Part shown: in pieces, positions 26,465 to 39,400 of the stretch
Position numbering within the stretch: the first letter of the stretch is position 1
Layout: every line of letters starts with the position of its first letter
Source of the DNA: Ceratopteris richardii
Lineage: Eukaryota; Streptophyta; Polypodiopsida; Polypodiales; Pteridaceae
Assembly (NCBI GenBank): GCA_020310875.1
Contig: CM035413.1
Span: 162,296,806 to 162,360,805, forward strand
Direction of reading: 5' to 3'
Length of the DNA: 64,000 bases
Notes under the pieces: generated by a model
Seen by the model: only the letters and a program-made list of their open reading frames with translations
The model's database searches: none
What the model was told of the DNA's origin: nothing
Position numbers and translations under genes: made by a program

Positions 26465-27470
26465 TGTGGAGAATGAATTCTCCTATGCACAATGAAAACG
26501 TGTACTAGTGAACTCTTGTATGTCCAACACTTGGATAAACAACTACACCTTAGATAGCTTGCTGGTCTCAATAAAAAACTAAAATGGAATTATGCCTTTC
26601 TTGAATCAAAGTAGACAACAAGAGATTTCTATCAAGCTATAAATAGCTTAATTTGGACAAGGTTTGACTAGGAAACACAACTAACAAAGATGAACTACCT
26701 GTTCACACAAGTATGCTAAATAACTGAACTTCACTCTCAGACTTATAACTCCCTGAATATATATCACTTGATGAAGAGATTTAAGAGAGAGAAAGTAAAC
26801 ACAAATAATTTGGATGCGTTTTGGTTAGGAAATACAATTGACCAAAATAGACCACCAGAGTGGTATACTAAAAAATTGGACTTCACTCTTTGATATATAT
26901 CTCACAAACTATAAACCCTTTGAACCAGATATTTGCGAGAGAGAAAGTATATGCAAAGAGATTTCCAATAAGCCAAAAATAAGAAATTTGGGTACGTTTT
27001 CATTGGGGAACTTAACCGACCAAAATAGACTACCTGTCTACACAGGTATGCTAAAAAACTAGACTTCACTCTTTGATTGATATCTCATAGAATATATAAG
27101 CTTTGAAAGAGATATTTGAAATAAAAAATGTACACAAGATAAGCTTTGCAACGAGTTTTTAAAAACTAGAAATGGTTACATATACATTGAGATATGAGCT
27201 TCATAACAGAGCTGTGTACAAAATGATGTGCGACTGGAAGGAGTCTATGGGAAGACAAAATGACAAAATGACTAGATCGGACTATTGGGAGGTCCTGCCT
27301 CTTTCTCTCCCTGTTTAGAACATGCTCCCACTCCACTTGTATAACCAATGAGCATGTGAAGAAGTTTTTTCCTCCTTCTTAACTCACCACTTTGCCCACT
27401 ACATGCCACTGACTACAAGGCAGATATTGTATCTTTTACTCATCATGAATTTTGACTAGACTTTCTTTCT
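26465..27470 (-). repeat. 5' LTR of copia H (outer end uncertain)
   Basis: The inner end is fixed by the PBS. The outer end cannot be placed because the 3' LTR is missing; copia J coding sequence begins by about 27540. The LTR contains three diverged tandem copies of a 155-180-bp unit. Confidence 0.6.
26663..27165. repeat. Three imperfect tandem repeats inside the copia H LTR
   Basis: Units begin near 26663, 26820 and 26997. Each has a block like ACCAAAATAGACTACCTG, then TATGCTAAAAAACT, GACTTCACTCTTTGAT and GAGAGAAAGTA. The spacing of 157 and 177 bp and the visible divergence point to an old duplication. Confidence 0.7.
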
Positions 27471-27539
27471 TTTCTCTCCTTTTCCCTTATCTTTATATTT
27501 GGTAAATTTATCCAAGCATAGCTCAGGTGAAAATGAGCT

Positions 27540-27790
27540 TGTACATTTATCTTCAAGAGGCTCCATGTTGGGTGAACCTAACTTGAAAGGCTTTCTCAAA
27601 TATTTGGCCTACACTTATTAGGTTATTTGTAACAGTGGGAACATAGAGTAAGTTGCTTAGAATGTTTGGCTTGCCTTTGGAACCCTCGACATTACACTAT
27701 GCTTTGTGCCATCCCCTGTTTGTGTTTGTGAATTTTACCCAAGCCTACATGCTTGATACGATTTGATTTATGTTCATTTGTAGTCATATG
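27540..27790 (-). pseudogene. Copia J fragment: protease/pre-integrase segment
   Basis: Minus-strand translation gives an NHMTTNEHKSN start followed, after a frameshift, by KGKPNILSNLLYVPTVTNNLISVGQIFEKAF. This matches the copia block between the protease active site and the integrase. It is cut on the right by the LTR of copia K at 27791 and fades to the left before 27500. Confidence 0.65.
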
Positions 27791-28790
27791 TGTAGAAATA
27801 TGAACACCTCTTGTAAAAGAGTATATTTTATCTCTTGTAATTGTGAAAGAAAGAATGGCTTAAGTCATCCATGATGTAAAAAGGAAACCCTTCGCTCTAA
27901 CTACCTAAAACCACGAATCCATCAGTTGAGACAATATCTCCTAATCTTAGCATCACTTTTAGGTGAAGTTATTTGAATTCAAATTGAAAACTACCTCCAA
28001 AAGTAGCTATAAAAGGAGCTAGAGGGAAGTCACCATTAGCGAGCTTGATTCGTGCCCAATTCATGTTCATTTGTAGACGTTGAAGAGCTTAATCCATAGA
28101 TCTATCATTCTATTCCCATTGTGTAAGTATTCATTTCCAATGTGGTTGTAATTATATGTGAATCTATACATTCATCATTTACTTCTTCTCTGTTTTATTC
28201 TTTGCTATACTCACTCAGAATAGTAACTTCAAAAGCTCATATCTCTCGCTATACATAATCTTTTTCCTATTTTTAAAGAGCATTGGAATTCTCTCAAAGT
28301 CTAGTTTATGTTCACAAAATTTCATTTTCATTGGATTTACCATTTGTGAGAAATCTGTGTTTTGCTACACATTGGTCGAATCTCTAGAGAGCCCTAAAAA
28401 TGGTGAGAGTGTTCCAGTTTCTAAATCTTGTTCTCAGTGTTCAGTTGTTCAATTGAAGTGTTTTAACTTTTATTAGCAAGCTATTTATGTCTATTTGCTA
28501 TTACCAAAAGGAATTTTTCTAATTCCTACCAGGTTGAGAGCACTATTCATTTTTTCCAGCAGGTGTATGTACAAAAGTAGCAAGTTTTGGGAGCTAGTCA
28601 TTTTGCAACTAGTCTGTCTTGACTCAAACTTTTGAGATACTTGTTCCAAAACACTCGGGTGATTTTTTTTGTGGACTTAGGAAGCTCAAAAGGTCTACTA
28701 AAACAACTCTGAAGTCTCAGTTGGCTAGTGTGAATCTCGTTGTAGCAACACCAACTCATCTTTGGATTGCATCCAACATCTCTCTTTACA
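27791..28790 (+). repeat. 5' LTR of copia K
   Basis: The right end (tttaca, 28790) is fixed by the PBS one base later. The left end is taken as TGTAGAAA at 27791 because copia J coding homology stops there, giving 1000 bp. A TATA box (TATAAAAGG) is at about 28010. No 3' partner is present. Confidence 0.65.
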
Positions 28791-28791
28791 A

Positions 28792-28803
28792 TGGTATCAA
28801 AGC
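28792..28803 (+). other. Primer-binding site of copia K
   Basis: TGGTATCAAAGC is an initiator tRNA-Met PBS, identical to that of copia I. Confidence 0.85.
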
Positions 28804-28816
28804 ATAGTCAATCAAC

Positions 28817-29595
28817 ATGAGGGATGGATTTCCATCAACAATTGACAAATTGGATAGAAACAACTATCGAGCATGGTCTCTAAGGATGGAGGCTTATCTT
28901 CAAGGGAGGAATCTATTTGGATACACATCTGGAGATGAAGCTATGCCAACCATGAGGAACAAAGGGCAACCATCCCATGAAGAAGAGGAAAGATTTTCAA
29001 ATTGGCATTCAAAGAATGCACTTGCAAGGTCCTATATTCTAAATATCAATCTCTAATTTTCTTTTACCTCATGTCAAGGGATGCAAGACATCAAGAGAGA
29101 CTTGGAATGCACTTGCTTCTTTCTTCTCCTCCAACACTCGAGCAAGGAAGAACCAATTTTGGATGGAGTTCAAAACAATGAAGAAAAGCCCCAAGCAAAG
29201 TGTGACTGATTATGTCATAAAGATGAAGGAGATTTCAGATCAACTTGGAAGCATTGGAGAGGTAATTGAAGAGGAACTAATCATTAGATAAATCATAAAT
29301 GGAATCAAAGCAGATGACAATTGAGAGTCCTTCACAACAACCATGGATTTGTACATGGATATGCATGTATCCAACCTCAACACACTCATGGGCCAACTCT
29401 TCACTCATGAAGCAAAGATTAGCAAAGGTGGTGAGTCCTCAAGAGGTAATCAAACTTTTGACTTATATTCTGATAAATCTAAGGTCAAGGACAAGTCAAA
29501 CAATAAGAAGAATGAAGATGAAGGTAGCTCTTTCCAAGCAAACTTTGTAGGTAGAGAAAGAGCTAGAGGAAGCGATAGAGGTGGATAGCAAGGCA
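28817..29595 (+). pseudogene. Copia K gag, frameshifted
   Basis: The first frame (28817-29056) starts MRDGFPSTIDKLDRNNYRAWSLRMEAYLQGRNLFGYTSG and stops after YILNINL. Later pieces include TMKKSPKQSVTDYVIKMKEISDQLGSIGE-like sequence (about 29175-29260) and LYMDMHVSNLNTLMGQLFTHE (29343-29588) in other frames. It is collinear with copia I and H Gag but has at least two shifts and a stop near 29290. Confidence 0.8.
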
Positions 29596-30017
29596 GGGGG
29601 AGATTCCAATCATCTCAACCTTGCAATATATGTGGCTTATCTAATCATACTACTAAAGAATGTTTCAGGAACTTGAGGAACTCAAGAGGAAGAAGATTCA
29701 ATAGAGGTAGCTATGGATCAAATAGAGGCAGATACAATGGAGGCTACAACAACAAAAACTACAACAACAACTATCAAAGTGGCCATAGAGGAAAAAGAGA
29801 TTACAATAACTATGCAGAGGACCAAAGTGAAGAAGATTCATTATTGATTATGAGTCTATCAGTGAAGAAGGGTAAGGATGATGATCACATCTTTTACATT
29901 GATTCGGGATGCTCAAATCATGTAGCAGGAAATGTGGCTTTACTTTATAATTTGGAAGATCCTCACAAAAAACATGAAGTGCAAACAAGAGATGATACAA
30001 AGAACTCGGGAATATGA
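29596..30017 (+). pseudogene. Copia K zinc knuckle and start of protease, truncated
   Basis: A knuckle CNICGLSNHTTKEC (CX2CX4HX4C) at about 29615 is followed by an RG/NY-rich region and the protease motif FYIDSGCSNHVAGN at about 29890. The copia frame ends near 30015. The next 11 bases (30018-30028) match the flank of copia L, so K was truncated at a junction with L before gypsy B inserted. Confidence 0.8.
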
Positions 30018-30028
30018 ACTAAGAGTGA

Positions 30029-30655
30029 TGTCACTCTAGCACAATGGTGAGTACCGACGTGAGGAGATACACCTCATAAATGTCAATCCGTGGAGACGTG
30101 AGGACCGGTATGAAGACCAAGAGCAAGTGAAGTGCACAAGTGCGTGAGTGAAAGCATACAAGCATGCACACACATACACACACACGCGCACAAGGTAAGA
30201 GCAAAGAGTGGAACAATGGAAAGCTTTGATTACCAAAGAGCTCTCTTACAAAACTGAAATCTACAACAAGCTAACCTCAAAAATGAGATCTCCAGCCCTT
30301 TTTATAGTTTTTGAGTGGTTTTGGCCCTGTCCAGACCTAGTGTCCGGCCTAGTTAAAAAATAGGTTCCAGGGCTTATTTGGGGGCTCAAACGGAGTCTAA
30401 AAATTATGAAAATTGGTAGGATGGTAGTTCTAATACTCCTCAAGCTCGAGGACTCCTCGGCTTGAACAAAATGGAGTTACAAAAATGGGAAATGGTATTT
30501 ACAATGGTTTTTAGTGATAAAAATCACTATTTTTGTAGGGATTTCTTCTGAAAATTTGACAGGTGCTTCTTGGAGCTCCCTACTTGCTCCTTCTACTGAT
30601 GTGTCCACTTCCTTGATGCGCTTCCATGCTTTATCCTTGACCTTGAGCTTCAACA
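30029..30655 (-). repeat. 3' LTR of gypsy B
   Basis: 627 bp, equivalent to the 629-bp LTR of A, with the same TATA box, CGAGGACTCCTCG palindrome and AC/GT-rich tract. It has normal TG...CA ends and is preceded by AGTGA. Confidence 0.95.
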
Positions 30656-30670
30656 CTCCCCCCCTCTTGA
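30656..30670 (-). other. Polypurine tract of gypsy B
   Basis: The plus strand reads ctccccccctcttga next to the 3' LTR, so the element strand is a G-rich purine run matching that of A. Confidence 0.85.
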
Positions 30671-30690
30671 GTCTGTCGTCCCTGACAGAC
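30671..30690 (-). other. Hairpin next to the PPT of gypsy B
   Basis: GTCTGTC and GACAGAC arms are separated by six bases, identical in stem and position to gypsy A. Confidence 0.75.
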
Positions 30691-31643
30691 CCTTGTTGTA
30701 TTGGTCGTTCCATGTAGTACGTTGAGAGGTAGTGTCCTTTGCGTCCAACAGGGGTGATCCATTTTCCCAATGTAGCCTGGTCGTTTGTCCAGTTCCTTAC
30801 TTTGCCACTGCTAGATCTTGCAGTTTGTAGTTCCTTTGTATTTACCTCTTCCTTGTATTCTATCTTGATGGTGCATTTGTGAGCTGTCCAAAACGACTAG
30901 TTGCTCAAAGGAGGTGATCAATGTTGATTATGAGCAACTCTCTATCGTGGATGGCTTCCTTGCTCTTGTAGTGGTCACCCTGATGTCCTCTGATTCTTCC
31001 AACGATGGCTTTCATAGTTTTCATGCCAAGTACTTGTAACCCATAATGTATGATGGTTAAGTGCATTAGTGCATGGGTTGAACAAATTATGTGCCTTGTG
31101 CATGGCCTTGTAATGTGGCCCTACGTATGCGTACTTGGAAAATGCATGGCAAGAAGTATGGTGCAAGAGATTGGGTCTTGAGCTAAGTGCTCAAGGGTAT
31201 GCTGACGAAGAGGTTTCTTAATCGATCATGGTTATAGTGTTGTTGAAGCATACACAACTTACCATGGTGAAGGGTCCGTTGATCTTCATCTCTTCGTGTT
31301 GTAGTTCCAGCATGGTGTTTGACCCTTGTCTTGTCCTTTTTGTTGATGGATGTCCTTGCTGAAAGTCCGCTGATGATCATTTTCAAGCACCGTCCTCTTC
31401 TTTGCCCCTTTTTTTTTTTTTGCACACGATGGCATCAAACAAGAAGAAAGAGGTTAGTATCAATAACATATTTTGCATGTGAAAATTGTGTCTCATGTGC
31501 CTGGGATTTCTCAATTGTGTCTATGCACGACCATGTAAGGTGGCCCTATATTGATGCATACTTTGGAAATGCATGACCTGAATGGTGCAAACGACTGGGT
31601 TATGCCAAAGGCACATGGTTGCTGCTGGTCGAGGCTTTTGATG
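30691..31643 (-). other. Post-pol non-coding region of gypsy B
   Basis: Homologous to 21018-21980 of A with small indels. It keeps the two copies of the catgcattttccaa-type repeat (near 31097 and 31519) and a T-rich run at about 31410-31422. Reading frames are short and differ between A and B, which argues against a conserved protein. Confidence 0.7.
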
Positions 31644-33491
31644 TTACTTGTATACTTGATGAATTCTTTGATTGGAGGTGTCTATTGGATCTCGAAATGA
31701 TGTAATCCTCCGGATTGGAACCCATTTTGGAATAGGGTTTGGTACTGTAGAGATCACCTCAAGCCACTTCATCTTTGGATGCTTTCCAAACTTTGGTGTC
31801 CCGTGTGGTTGGCCTTTTGGTTCTGTGGTTGTTGTTGGTGCTTTTGGCTTCCCAACCCATATCCGTGATGATTGCCTGCTTACTTTTGCAGAAGGGTTGA
31901 GTGTATTTTCGTTTGTTCTTCGTGTTTTGTTCTTACCCTTTGCTTTCCTTGGCTTCTTTGTTGAGACCTTTTGCATGGTGGGGAGCATAGGCCGTTGTGT
32001 ATGTAAGAGCTTCTTGGGTACCCACATCTGTAATCGCCCGTGTTGAGCTGTAGCTAATTTTTTAGGCACCCAAATTTGTACATGATTGTGGTCGACCTTC
32101 TTTGATAGCTTCGGTACCCAAATTTGTTGGATTCGTCGTGCTTGAGCCTGTCGTAGGTGCTTGGTTCTTCTTTTTTCATGGTCGATCTGGTTGGGTGGGA
32201 ATCTTTGAGGCAACATCGATGGTTGCCCTCCTTTCTTTACCCAGATCTGCTTCATGCCCATAACTTTTTTCTTCTTGAAGGCTCTTTGTCTATTTGATAG
32301 ACTGGCTATCTTGCACTGTTTTGTTTGCTTCTGAGGTTGAACTAATGTGGATGCTTTAATCTTTGAAAAAGAAGAAGGTTCTTCTTGCCTTTGCGACTGT
32401 CCTTCCAGGATTGTGTCTGTCTGGATCATAGATCTTTTGACATTTACAACATCTTGTTCGAGAAGATTAGCCTTAGAGGAAAGAAGAGAGCGTGTGGTGT
32501 CTTGGTCAGTGGCCATGCAATTCTCCAATTCTAATGTAATGCATTGTTCATGTGCCCAAACATGAAGAAGTTGACTTCTTAGGTTCAAGTTGACAGCATG
32601 GTCGTAAATCCAATCTTGACCCAAGACAAGTGGCTCTGTGAGGTCCTCATCATGACACACTAGCATTTTGACTTTTATTGGAACATCTTGAAGGTAGATG
32701 GGAAGTTCCACCTCGCCCAAACAGGGGGTTTCCACGCCTCCTAAACCTATGAGATAGGCTTCTATGGGCTTGATGTTCGATTGCAGGTCCTGGCAGTATG
32801 AAAGTCGCACTGCACTAGTTGCTGCACCTGAGTCAACTAATGTTCTCACAGTCTTTACACTCTTTCCTTGTCCTACCTCTATAGTCACAAAGGGCCGTCG
32901 ATCAATTATTCGAGAAGTAGTTATGCCCGATTTTTGGCACATGTCCATGTGATATTTTGGAGCTTTTGTGTTGACATCTAGGCCTAGCCGCTGTAGCTTA
33001 TTTCTTCTGATGCGCTCTCTCGCCTCTGCTTGTGCTTCTTCTCTAACCCTTAACTCCTTTTCTTTTCGCTTCTTAGCAGTGTTGAGTCTCATGAGCATTT
33101 CCTCTGTAAGAGGTTCTTGATATAACTTGACTCGACAACCACTTATATAGTTCGGTAAGATATCACCTTCTAAAGTGGCCAATTGAACTGCACCACTAGT
33201 GGAGAGTCTATTAATGATCATGGGTCCATATCCTCGTTTCTCCAATTTGCGGGCATGTTGCTTTAGCGTATAAACCAGCACTAGATCTCCTTCCTTCAAT
33301 CCTTTATCCTTTACATGGGCATCAAAGTATGCCTTTTGCCTTTTCTTTGCAGCATAAATGCCTGCTGCTACCCGTAGCCTCGTCTCACCTAAGCGTTCTA
33401 GATCAAAGATCCTGGAAGACAACTCATGTCCATTCCACTCATGCTCTTGTGCTACTTTCAAGGCTGGGATTAGGAAGTCCAATGGTAGCAC
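31644..33491 (-). CDS. Gypsy B polyprotein C-terminus: integrase end, PR2 and IWVPK tail
   Basis: It follows the TAG at about 33495 in the same frame (A has CAG, giving VFGQNAVLPLDF). It contains the end of the integrase (GYGPMIINRLSTSGAVQLATLEGD, ISGCRVKLYQEPL), a basic helix-like linker, and retropepsin 2 (TLVDSGAATSAVRLSYC, IGLGGVETPCLGEVELP, PLVLGQDWIYDHAVN). A lysine-rich tail repeats KQIWVKK, QQIWVPK, VQIWVPK, LQMWVPK, SRIWVGK and PKWVPIRR. PR2 motif residues are unchanged relative to A and F, although this copy is separated from the rest of Pol by the stop. Confidence 0.9.
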   Translation of the reverse strand: MLPLDFLIPALKVAQEHEWNGHELSSRIFDLERLGETRLRVAAGIYAAKKRQKAYFDAHVKDKGLKEGDLVLVYTLKQHARKLEKRGYGPMIINRLSTSGAVQLATLEGDILPNYISGCRVKLYQEPLTEEMLMRLNTAKKRKEKELRVREEAQAEARERIRRNKLQRLGLDVNTKAPKYHMDMCQKSGITTSRIIDRRPFVTIEVGQGKSVKTVRTLVDSGAATSAVRLSYCQDLQSNIKPIEAYLIGLGGVETPCLGEVELPIYLQDVPIKVKMLVCHDEDLTEPLVLGQDWIYDHAVNLNLRSQLLHVWAHEQCITLELENCMATDQDTTRSLLSSKANLLEQDVVNVKRSMIQTDTILEGQSQRQEEPSSFSKIKASTLVQPQKQTKQCKIASLSNRQRAFKKKKVMGMKQIWVKKGGQPSMLPQRFPPNQIDHEKRRTKHLRQAQARRIQQIWVPKLSKKVDHNHVQIWVPKKLATAQHGRLQMWVPKKLLHTQRPMLPTMQKVSTKKPRKAKGKNKTRRTNENTLNPSAKVSRQSSRIWVGKPKAPTTTTEPKGQPHGTPKFGKHPKMKWLEVISTVPNPIPKWVPIRRITSFRDPIDTSNQRIHQVYK

Positions 33492-33497
33492 GACATT

Positions 33498-36400
33498 CTA
33501 TCCAAAGACCATCTGAAATGGGGTAGCATTGAGTACCGTTTTGTAGGCCACTCGGTATGCCCAAACAGCATGATGAAGTTGTTTGTCCCAATCAGAGCGT
33601 TTATTATTCACCAGTTTTGTTAATACGTTACATAGGATCTTATTCGTGCTCTCGGCCTGTCCGTTGGCTTGTGGGTGATAAGGGGCAGACTTCTTTTGTA
33701 TCACCATGAATTCTTGAAGGAGATGTTCAATGACCTCATTCAAGAAGTGCGTACCTCTATCACTAACCAACTCTATTGGTAACCGATATCTAGTGAACAC
33801 ATTTTCGAATAAGAACTTAGCCGTCGTTTGAGCATCATTCTTTGTCCTGGCTTTTACTTCCACCCACTTTGTAAGGTAATCTGTGGCTACAATAATGTAT
33901 TCTGCATGGGAGTTTCTAGCTAGGGGGTTAATAGGACCAACAAAGTCTATGCCCCACTTCGAGAATGCGCGCCCTCCCATCATTGGCCTTAAAGGCATCT
34001 CATCTTTTCTTATCGGATATTGGGCACGTTGGCATGTGTCACATTTCTTCACATAAGTATGTGCATCCATATGAAGAGTGGGCCACCAAAGTCCTGAGAA
34101 TAAAATGGTCTTAATTACTCTGTCAGGCCCAAAGTGTCCACCTGCAGCACCGCTGTGTGCAGTTTCTAAGACTTTCAAATAGTCTGATTCATGAACACAC
34201 AGTCTTAGGTAACCATCCTTGCCTCTTCGATATAAGTTGTCTCCTACGAAGGCATAGTCTTGAGCCTCTTGCTCCATGCTCCGTTTTCTTACAAGGCTAG
34301 CCTGATTGGGTAATGTTCCGGATCTCATGAACTCAACCAATGGAGCACTCCAATCTGGGATTAATGACACATGATAAAGAGTGGCATGCTCCACTGGGGG
34401 TCTCTTCTGGCACACTGGACAATTTTGGATCCACTCCTGTATTTCTTTGTCCATGCTAGGCCAATACACTCCTAAACGTTTTAGATTCTGCAATGTTCGT
34501 TGTTTAGAGTAGTGATTTCCTAGCAGTCCCTCATGGGCTTGTTGCATCCAACTAGTATGTTCGTCGTCCTCAACACAACAAGCTAATACGCCCTCGGTAT
34601 CTTGCTTGTACATACTTCCGGCCAATATTTGATACTTTTGTGATTTTACAATTTCTTCTTTGCTTGTTTTCACCTTTTTATTTGCAGGCCCAAAGGTTAG
34701 GACTGGTACCAACTTATTTGCCCATTTAGGAACAACTTCTAAATTGAACAGATAAGCATCGGGCAATTCATCAGACACTCCTTGCGGTGGCTCTCCTGAA
34801 GTGATGCGAGAAAGATGGTCTGCCCTAAGATGGGTTCTACCTTTCCTGACAACAACTTCAAAGTCGTATTCCATTAGTAAGAGGAACCATCTTACTAAGC
34901 GGCCTGTATTGCAAGGTTTATTGACCAAATATAGTAAAGCTTGATGATCAGTGAAAAACTTGAACTTATTGGCCAATAGATAGTGTCTAAACTTCTTCAC
35001 AGCATATACCATACCTAAGCCTTCTCTCTCCGTTGTGGTATAATTTCGTTCAGCTGCATTTAATTGCCTACTAGCATATGCTATCGGCAAATCTAGGTTT
35101 CCTTCACCTGTGGGTTGTGCTAGCACACATCCTATTGCATGATTGGAGGCATCTACATGGACATGAAAGGGTTTGCTCCAATCCGGAGTAGTCAATATTG
35201 GTTTCAGCTCGTTGAAGGAATTCTCGCATTCCTCGTTCCACTCAAAATTTGTTAGCAACCCATAAAGAGGTTTAGCTATGATGGCATACATGTGGATAAA
35301 CCTACGGTAATATCCACAATGGCCCATAAAGGCTTGTACCTCTTTAATATTCCTTGGCCTGGGCAGCTTTGCTATTGCTCTTACTTTGTCCTCATCTGTT
35401 GAAATTCCATTCTTAGAAACAATGTGACCTAAGATTTTACCTTGTTGTACCATGAACACACACTTCTCTGGGTTCAGACACACTCGATAATCTCTACACT
35501 TGTTGAAGATTTGTCTGAGCTCAGGGATGTGGTAACTTCTTTCTTGGGAATGAGCGCATAAATCATCCACATATACTTCTAAGCTCTTTCGCAAGAACTC
35601 TTTGAAGACATGACACATGAGCCTTTGGAATGTTGCAGGTGCATTGGTGAGCCCAAATGGCATCACACGAAATGCAAAGATTCCCCATTCTGTGGCAAAT
35701 GCCGTTTTGTGTTGATCTTCGGGGGCAATGGCTACCTGGTTGTAACCTGAAAATCCATCAAGGAAGCTATAAACTTCCTTGCCTGCAACACGCTCCAATA
35801 GATGTTCGGTGATTGGAAGTGGATAACTATCTCTGATCGTAGCGGCATTAACTTTTTTAAGGTTAATGCACACTCGCAATTTCCCATTCTTCTTGGGCAC
35901 CACTACGATGGGGGACACCCATTCAGTGTGCTCAATCTCATAGATGAATCCAGTTTCAATCAGCCTGTCAATTTCCTCCTTTATTTTGGCTGCATAATTG
36001 TCATTATATGTGTAGGGCTTTTGTTTGGTGGGCTTGGCATCAGCGGTCATCGGAATCGTATGAGAGCAAATCTTTGGATCTACTCCTTTCAAGTCTCTAT
36101 AGTGCCATGCGAACACATCCCTATATTCCCTTAATAGAGCTACAAGTTCTGCTTCTTCTTTTGCACTTAGGTCATCTCCTATGTACGTACATCGTTCTTC
36201 GTTCCCTTCAATGGTCACTACAATTTTTTTGGTCTTTTCTTTATTGTCATATGCTTCTCCTATAATGGCCTCTCTCTTAGGCATCCGTACGAAAATTTTT
36301 CGGTCTTCCACTTCATATTTCTTGAAATTTTCTGGTACTCCAAACAATGATTCTTCCTCTTCTTGTTTCACTGCTTTTCTTTTCTTTTTCTTTTGACCTC

Positions 36401-39400
36401 CTTCACTTCCTTCCTTTGAATTTATCGTTTTAATACTCGTGAGGGGTTCTTCTTCTTTTTGGGTTAACACTCCTATGTCTTCTAAATAGTGTTCCTCTGA
36501 GTCAAAGTAAGTATCCATCACAATGGATTCTAGATCATCGTCATTCTCTTCTTCTTCTATGAACTCACTAGGATCACACTCTTCCAACAAGGGCTGACAC
36601 ATAAACACTGAAATATCATAACCCTCCTCATCACAATGAGGTGTCCATTGTTCTTCATTGACTGCAATGTCCATGGTAGCTAAGATTTCTGCCCAACCAT
36701 GAGGCTCAAATTCGTCATCTGGAAATATCATTGGTGTATAGGCTGGGTCTTTTATTGGTCTATCTCCTGGGGAAGTTCCTTCTTCTCTTGCTTTTAGACG
36801 CTTTTCCTCTTCCTCTGCGACCTTGCACATCCACAAGTGAGTATCTTCATGCAGCCAGGATGGATCAGGTGAACTTCCAGAATGCACAGAGATTGAATCT
36901 TCTTTTGCTTTGTGGATAGGATTCCACTGTAGGGGTGGTACATCTCTGAAGGTGTAATCCTTCAGATTGACCTTGGTGGTGACCCCTAAGTGCTGTAAGT
37001 ACAAGGAGTTGGTTCCCCAATCCTGTACTACTTGCAATTGTCGTAGGAAGGGTCTTCCTAGGATCATCTCGTAGACATTATTTTTTTCAAAGTCACATAT
37101 AGCAAATGTATGTTCAAACTCTACACCACAAGTGGTTAGAGTTATCCCCTCAAGCAATCCTAGAGGTCTTTCAAAATGACCATCTGCCATTTGAAGTTTC
37201 ATTCTCGTTGGTCTTAATGTGGGTTTGCCCCATCGCTTCCACAAGGAGGTGGTCGCAATAGCAACACCAGCACCCGAATCTACAATTGCTTTGGTTGTGT
37301 AACCTTGATAGGTGATCGGAAGATAAGTGTTACCTTCTTCACCTTCGCTCATGTCTCCTATCTTGTCGAGAGGTATCTCTGGAACTTTTTGCTTAGAGCC
37401 TACTTTTGGCATATTGGATTCAAGTTCTGGAACCTGATCCTTTACATGATTCCAGAGCTCAGGTTTTGCTTTGAGCAGCTCTTCCACAGTGAGATGACAT
37501 TGAACCTTAGTGTTCTTAACAACATCAGTGTTTCTTGGAATCACTGAGTCTTCATTTCTTACCAATATTGTGGGAGCTCTGATCTGGAGAGATTCAGATT
37601 CCCAGGGGCCTGTGAAATGAGGCAACTCTTGTAAAGAATTAGATTCAAAATCTAATCTTTCATCTTCTTGTTGCTCTGCTTGGTCTCCATAGATAGACGG
37701 AATGTCTTGGGGAAATTGCTCATGAAGATCATCAATCTCAGGAATAGGAGGGGAATTACCCTTCTCCTTGGTCCATTTCTCTTCCTGTATTTCCCACAAG
37801 AACTCTTGAGAGTACTGTTGAATTGAAGGAGGTATTCCAGCATCCGTGGAATTAGGTACATAAGCTCCCATTGGTGGTGAGCTTCCTCTTTCAATAACTG
37901 GTTGAGCCTGTGGAGGTAAAGAAACTTGTGGTTTGTTTACCAACTGCTCTAATCTTTCTAGTAAGCCTTGGAAATGCAAATCCGGTTTGACAGAGTTTGT
38001 CTGATTGAACTTTTGACTAGTCTCAAGTATAGCTTGAGCTTGTTCTACCATTTTCATGCACATTTTCATCCGTTCAATCTCTAAATCTGCTCTAGGGTAA
38101 CTCTTGTCTAGGTTTGCAGTTGTTGGCCCTTCTTGAAGACGAGCCTGGTAGGCCTTGAACATCATGTCCAAGCCTTTTGGGGTTGGATCTGCAAGAACAG
38201 ACCCTGATTGCGGTCTATTTACAATGGGTGGTGGCGTGGGAGGAAGCGGAGTGGATGGAGCTTCAGCATGCGAGGGGCTTTGAGATGCAATGTCTTCTAT
38301 TTTTGTTTTGGCATCTTTTAGGCTTTCTTCTATTTCAGATATCTTTTTGTTCCACTTGCGATTAGCCTTCTCTCTGGTATCCTTCCATGTTCTTGTTTTC
38401 CTCTTACTGGGTTCTCCTGCCTCACTTGACTCTGATTGCTCAGATGGTTTTGCTTGTTGTGCAGCCTGTGCCCTAGTAACTGCCTGTACAGGAGCCACAT
38501 TACTTCTACTTGAACTTGAATCTGCCACTAAGCCTACCACATTGATGGGTGTAACCTTGGGTGTACTAGAGGGGTTTTTCGGACACTCTCTAGGAAGATG
38601 TTCCTTGCCACACTCAGGACAAAAGCCTTGTATTGTGATGTTTTGCCCTTGTCCCAGAGCTAGTTGGTGGGGACATTCACGAATGAAATGGTCGCCCTGG
38701 CATCTAAAGCATGGTCCTCTAGGGGCGTGTGGTCTTACTTGTCTCAATTGGGGCCTAGGATTAGGATTCGTATACATGACATTGGAGTATTCTGGCTCCC
38801 AATTTTGTTCCATAGGTGGTGTCTCATATTGACACTGAGAAGTCTCACTTTGCTCAGGTGACTCTATATAATAAGCATGTGGACTATCTTCATGGAAGTA
38901 ATCAGAACCATGAGCGTGAGAACCATTTTCTGAGACCAATGTGGTTAATGGCACCAATGCTCTATTAGGGTTCTCCTCCGCCATTGTATACTTAACTGGG
39001 ATCACATTGGCAGGAGCTGGTGGTTGGTTTCCTAGGACTGGCTGTGGCCTATATGGTGCCTGATCTTGCTGCTGGTATTGAGGTTGATATTGTTGTGGCC
39101 TATAATATGGCTGTTGGTGCTGATTCTGATACCTACCCTGCTGGTAAGGTTGCTGATAATTTTTTCTAACAGCCTGCCTGTTATAGGGACAATCTTGGGT
39201 CGTATGATTTGTATATTTCCTCTCAATGGTGCAATATAGAGCATTAGGGTTTCCTTGGGGTTGAGTCGTCAACGGGCAAACATTAGCCATGTGATCTCCT
39301 CCACATGTATAACATCGATTCACTGAGGTGACCCTTGGCATTTGTCTATTTTGAACTCCTAGCTTTTTGGCCACTTGCTCAGCTATCTCATCTATCTCAG

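Noticed and set aside
27166-27348. 60-codon minus-strand ORF
   Set aside because: It lies in LTR-like AT-rich DNA, has no homology to the copia frames around it and is within chance length.
35802-36396. Plus-strand ORFs of 70-130 codons opposite the gypsy B polyprotein (also 15096-15410, 60916-61510, 8613-9181)
   Set aside because: They are antisense shadows of pol coding sequence; the same shadows recur opposite A and F with no independent conservation.
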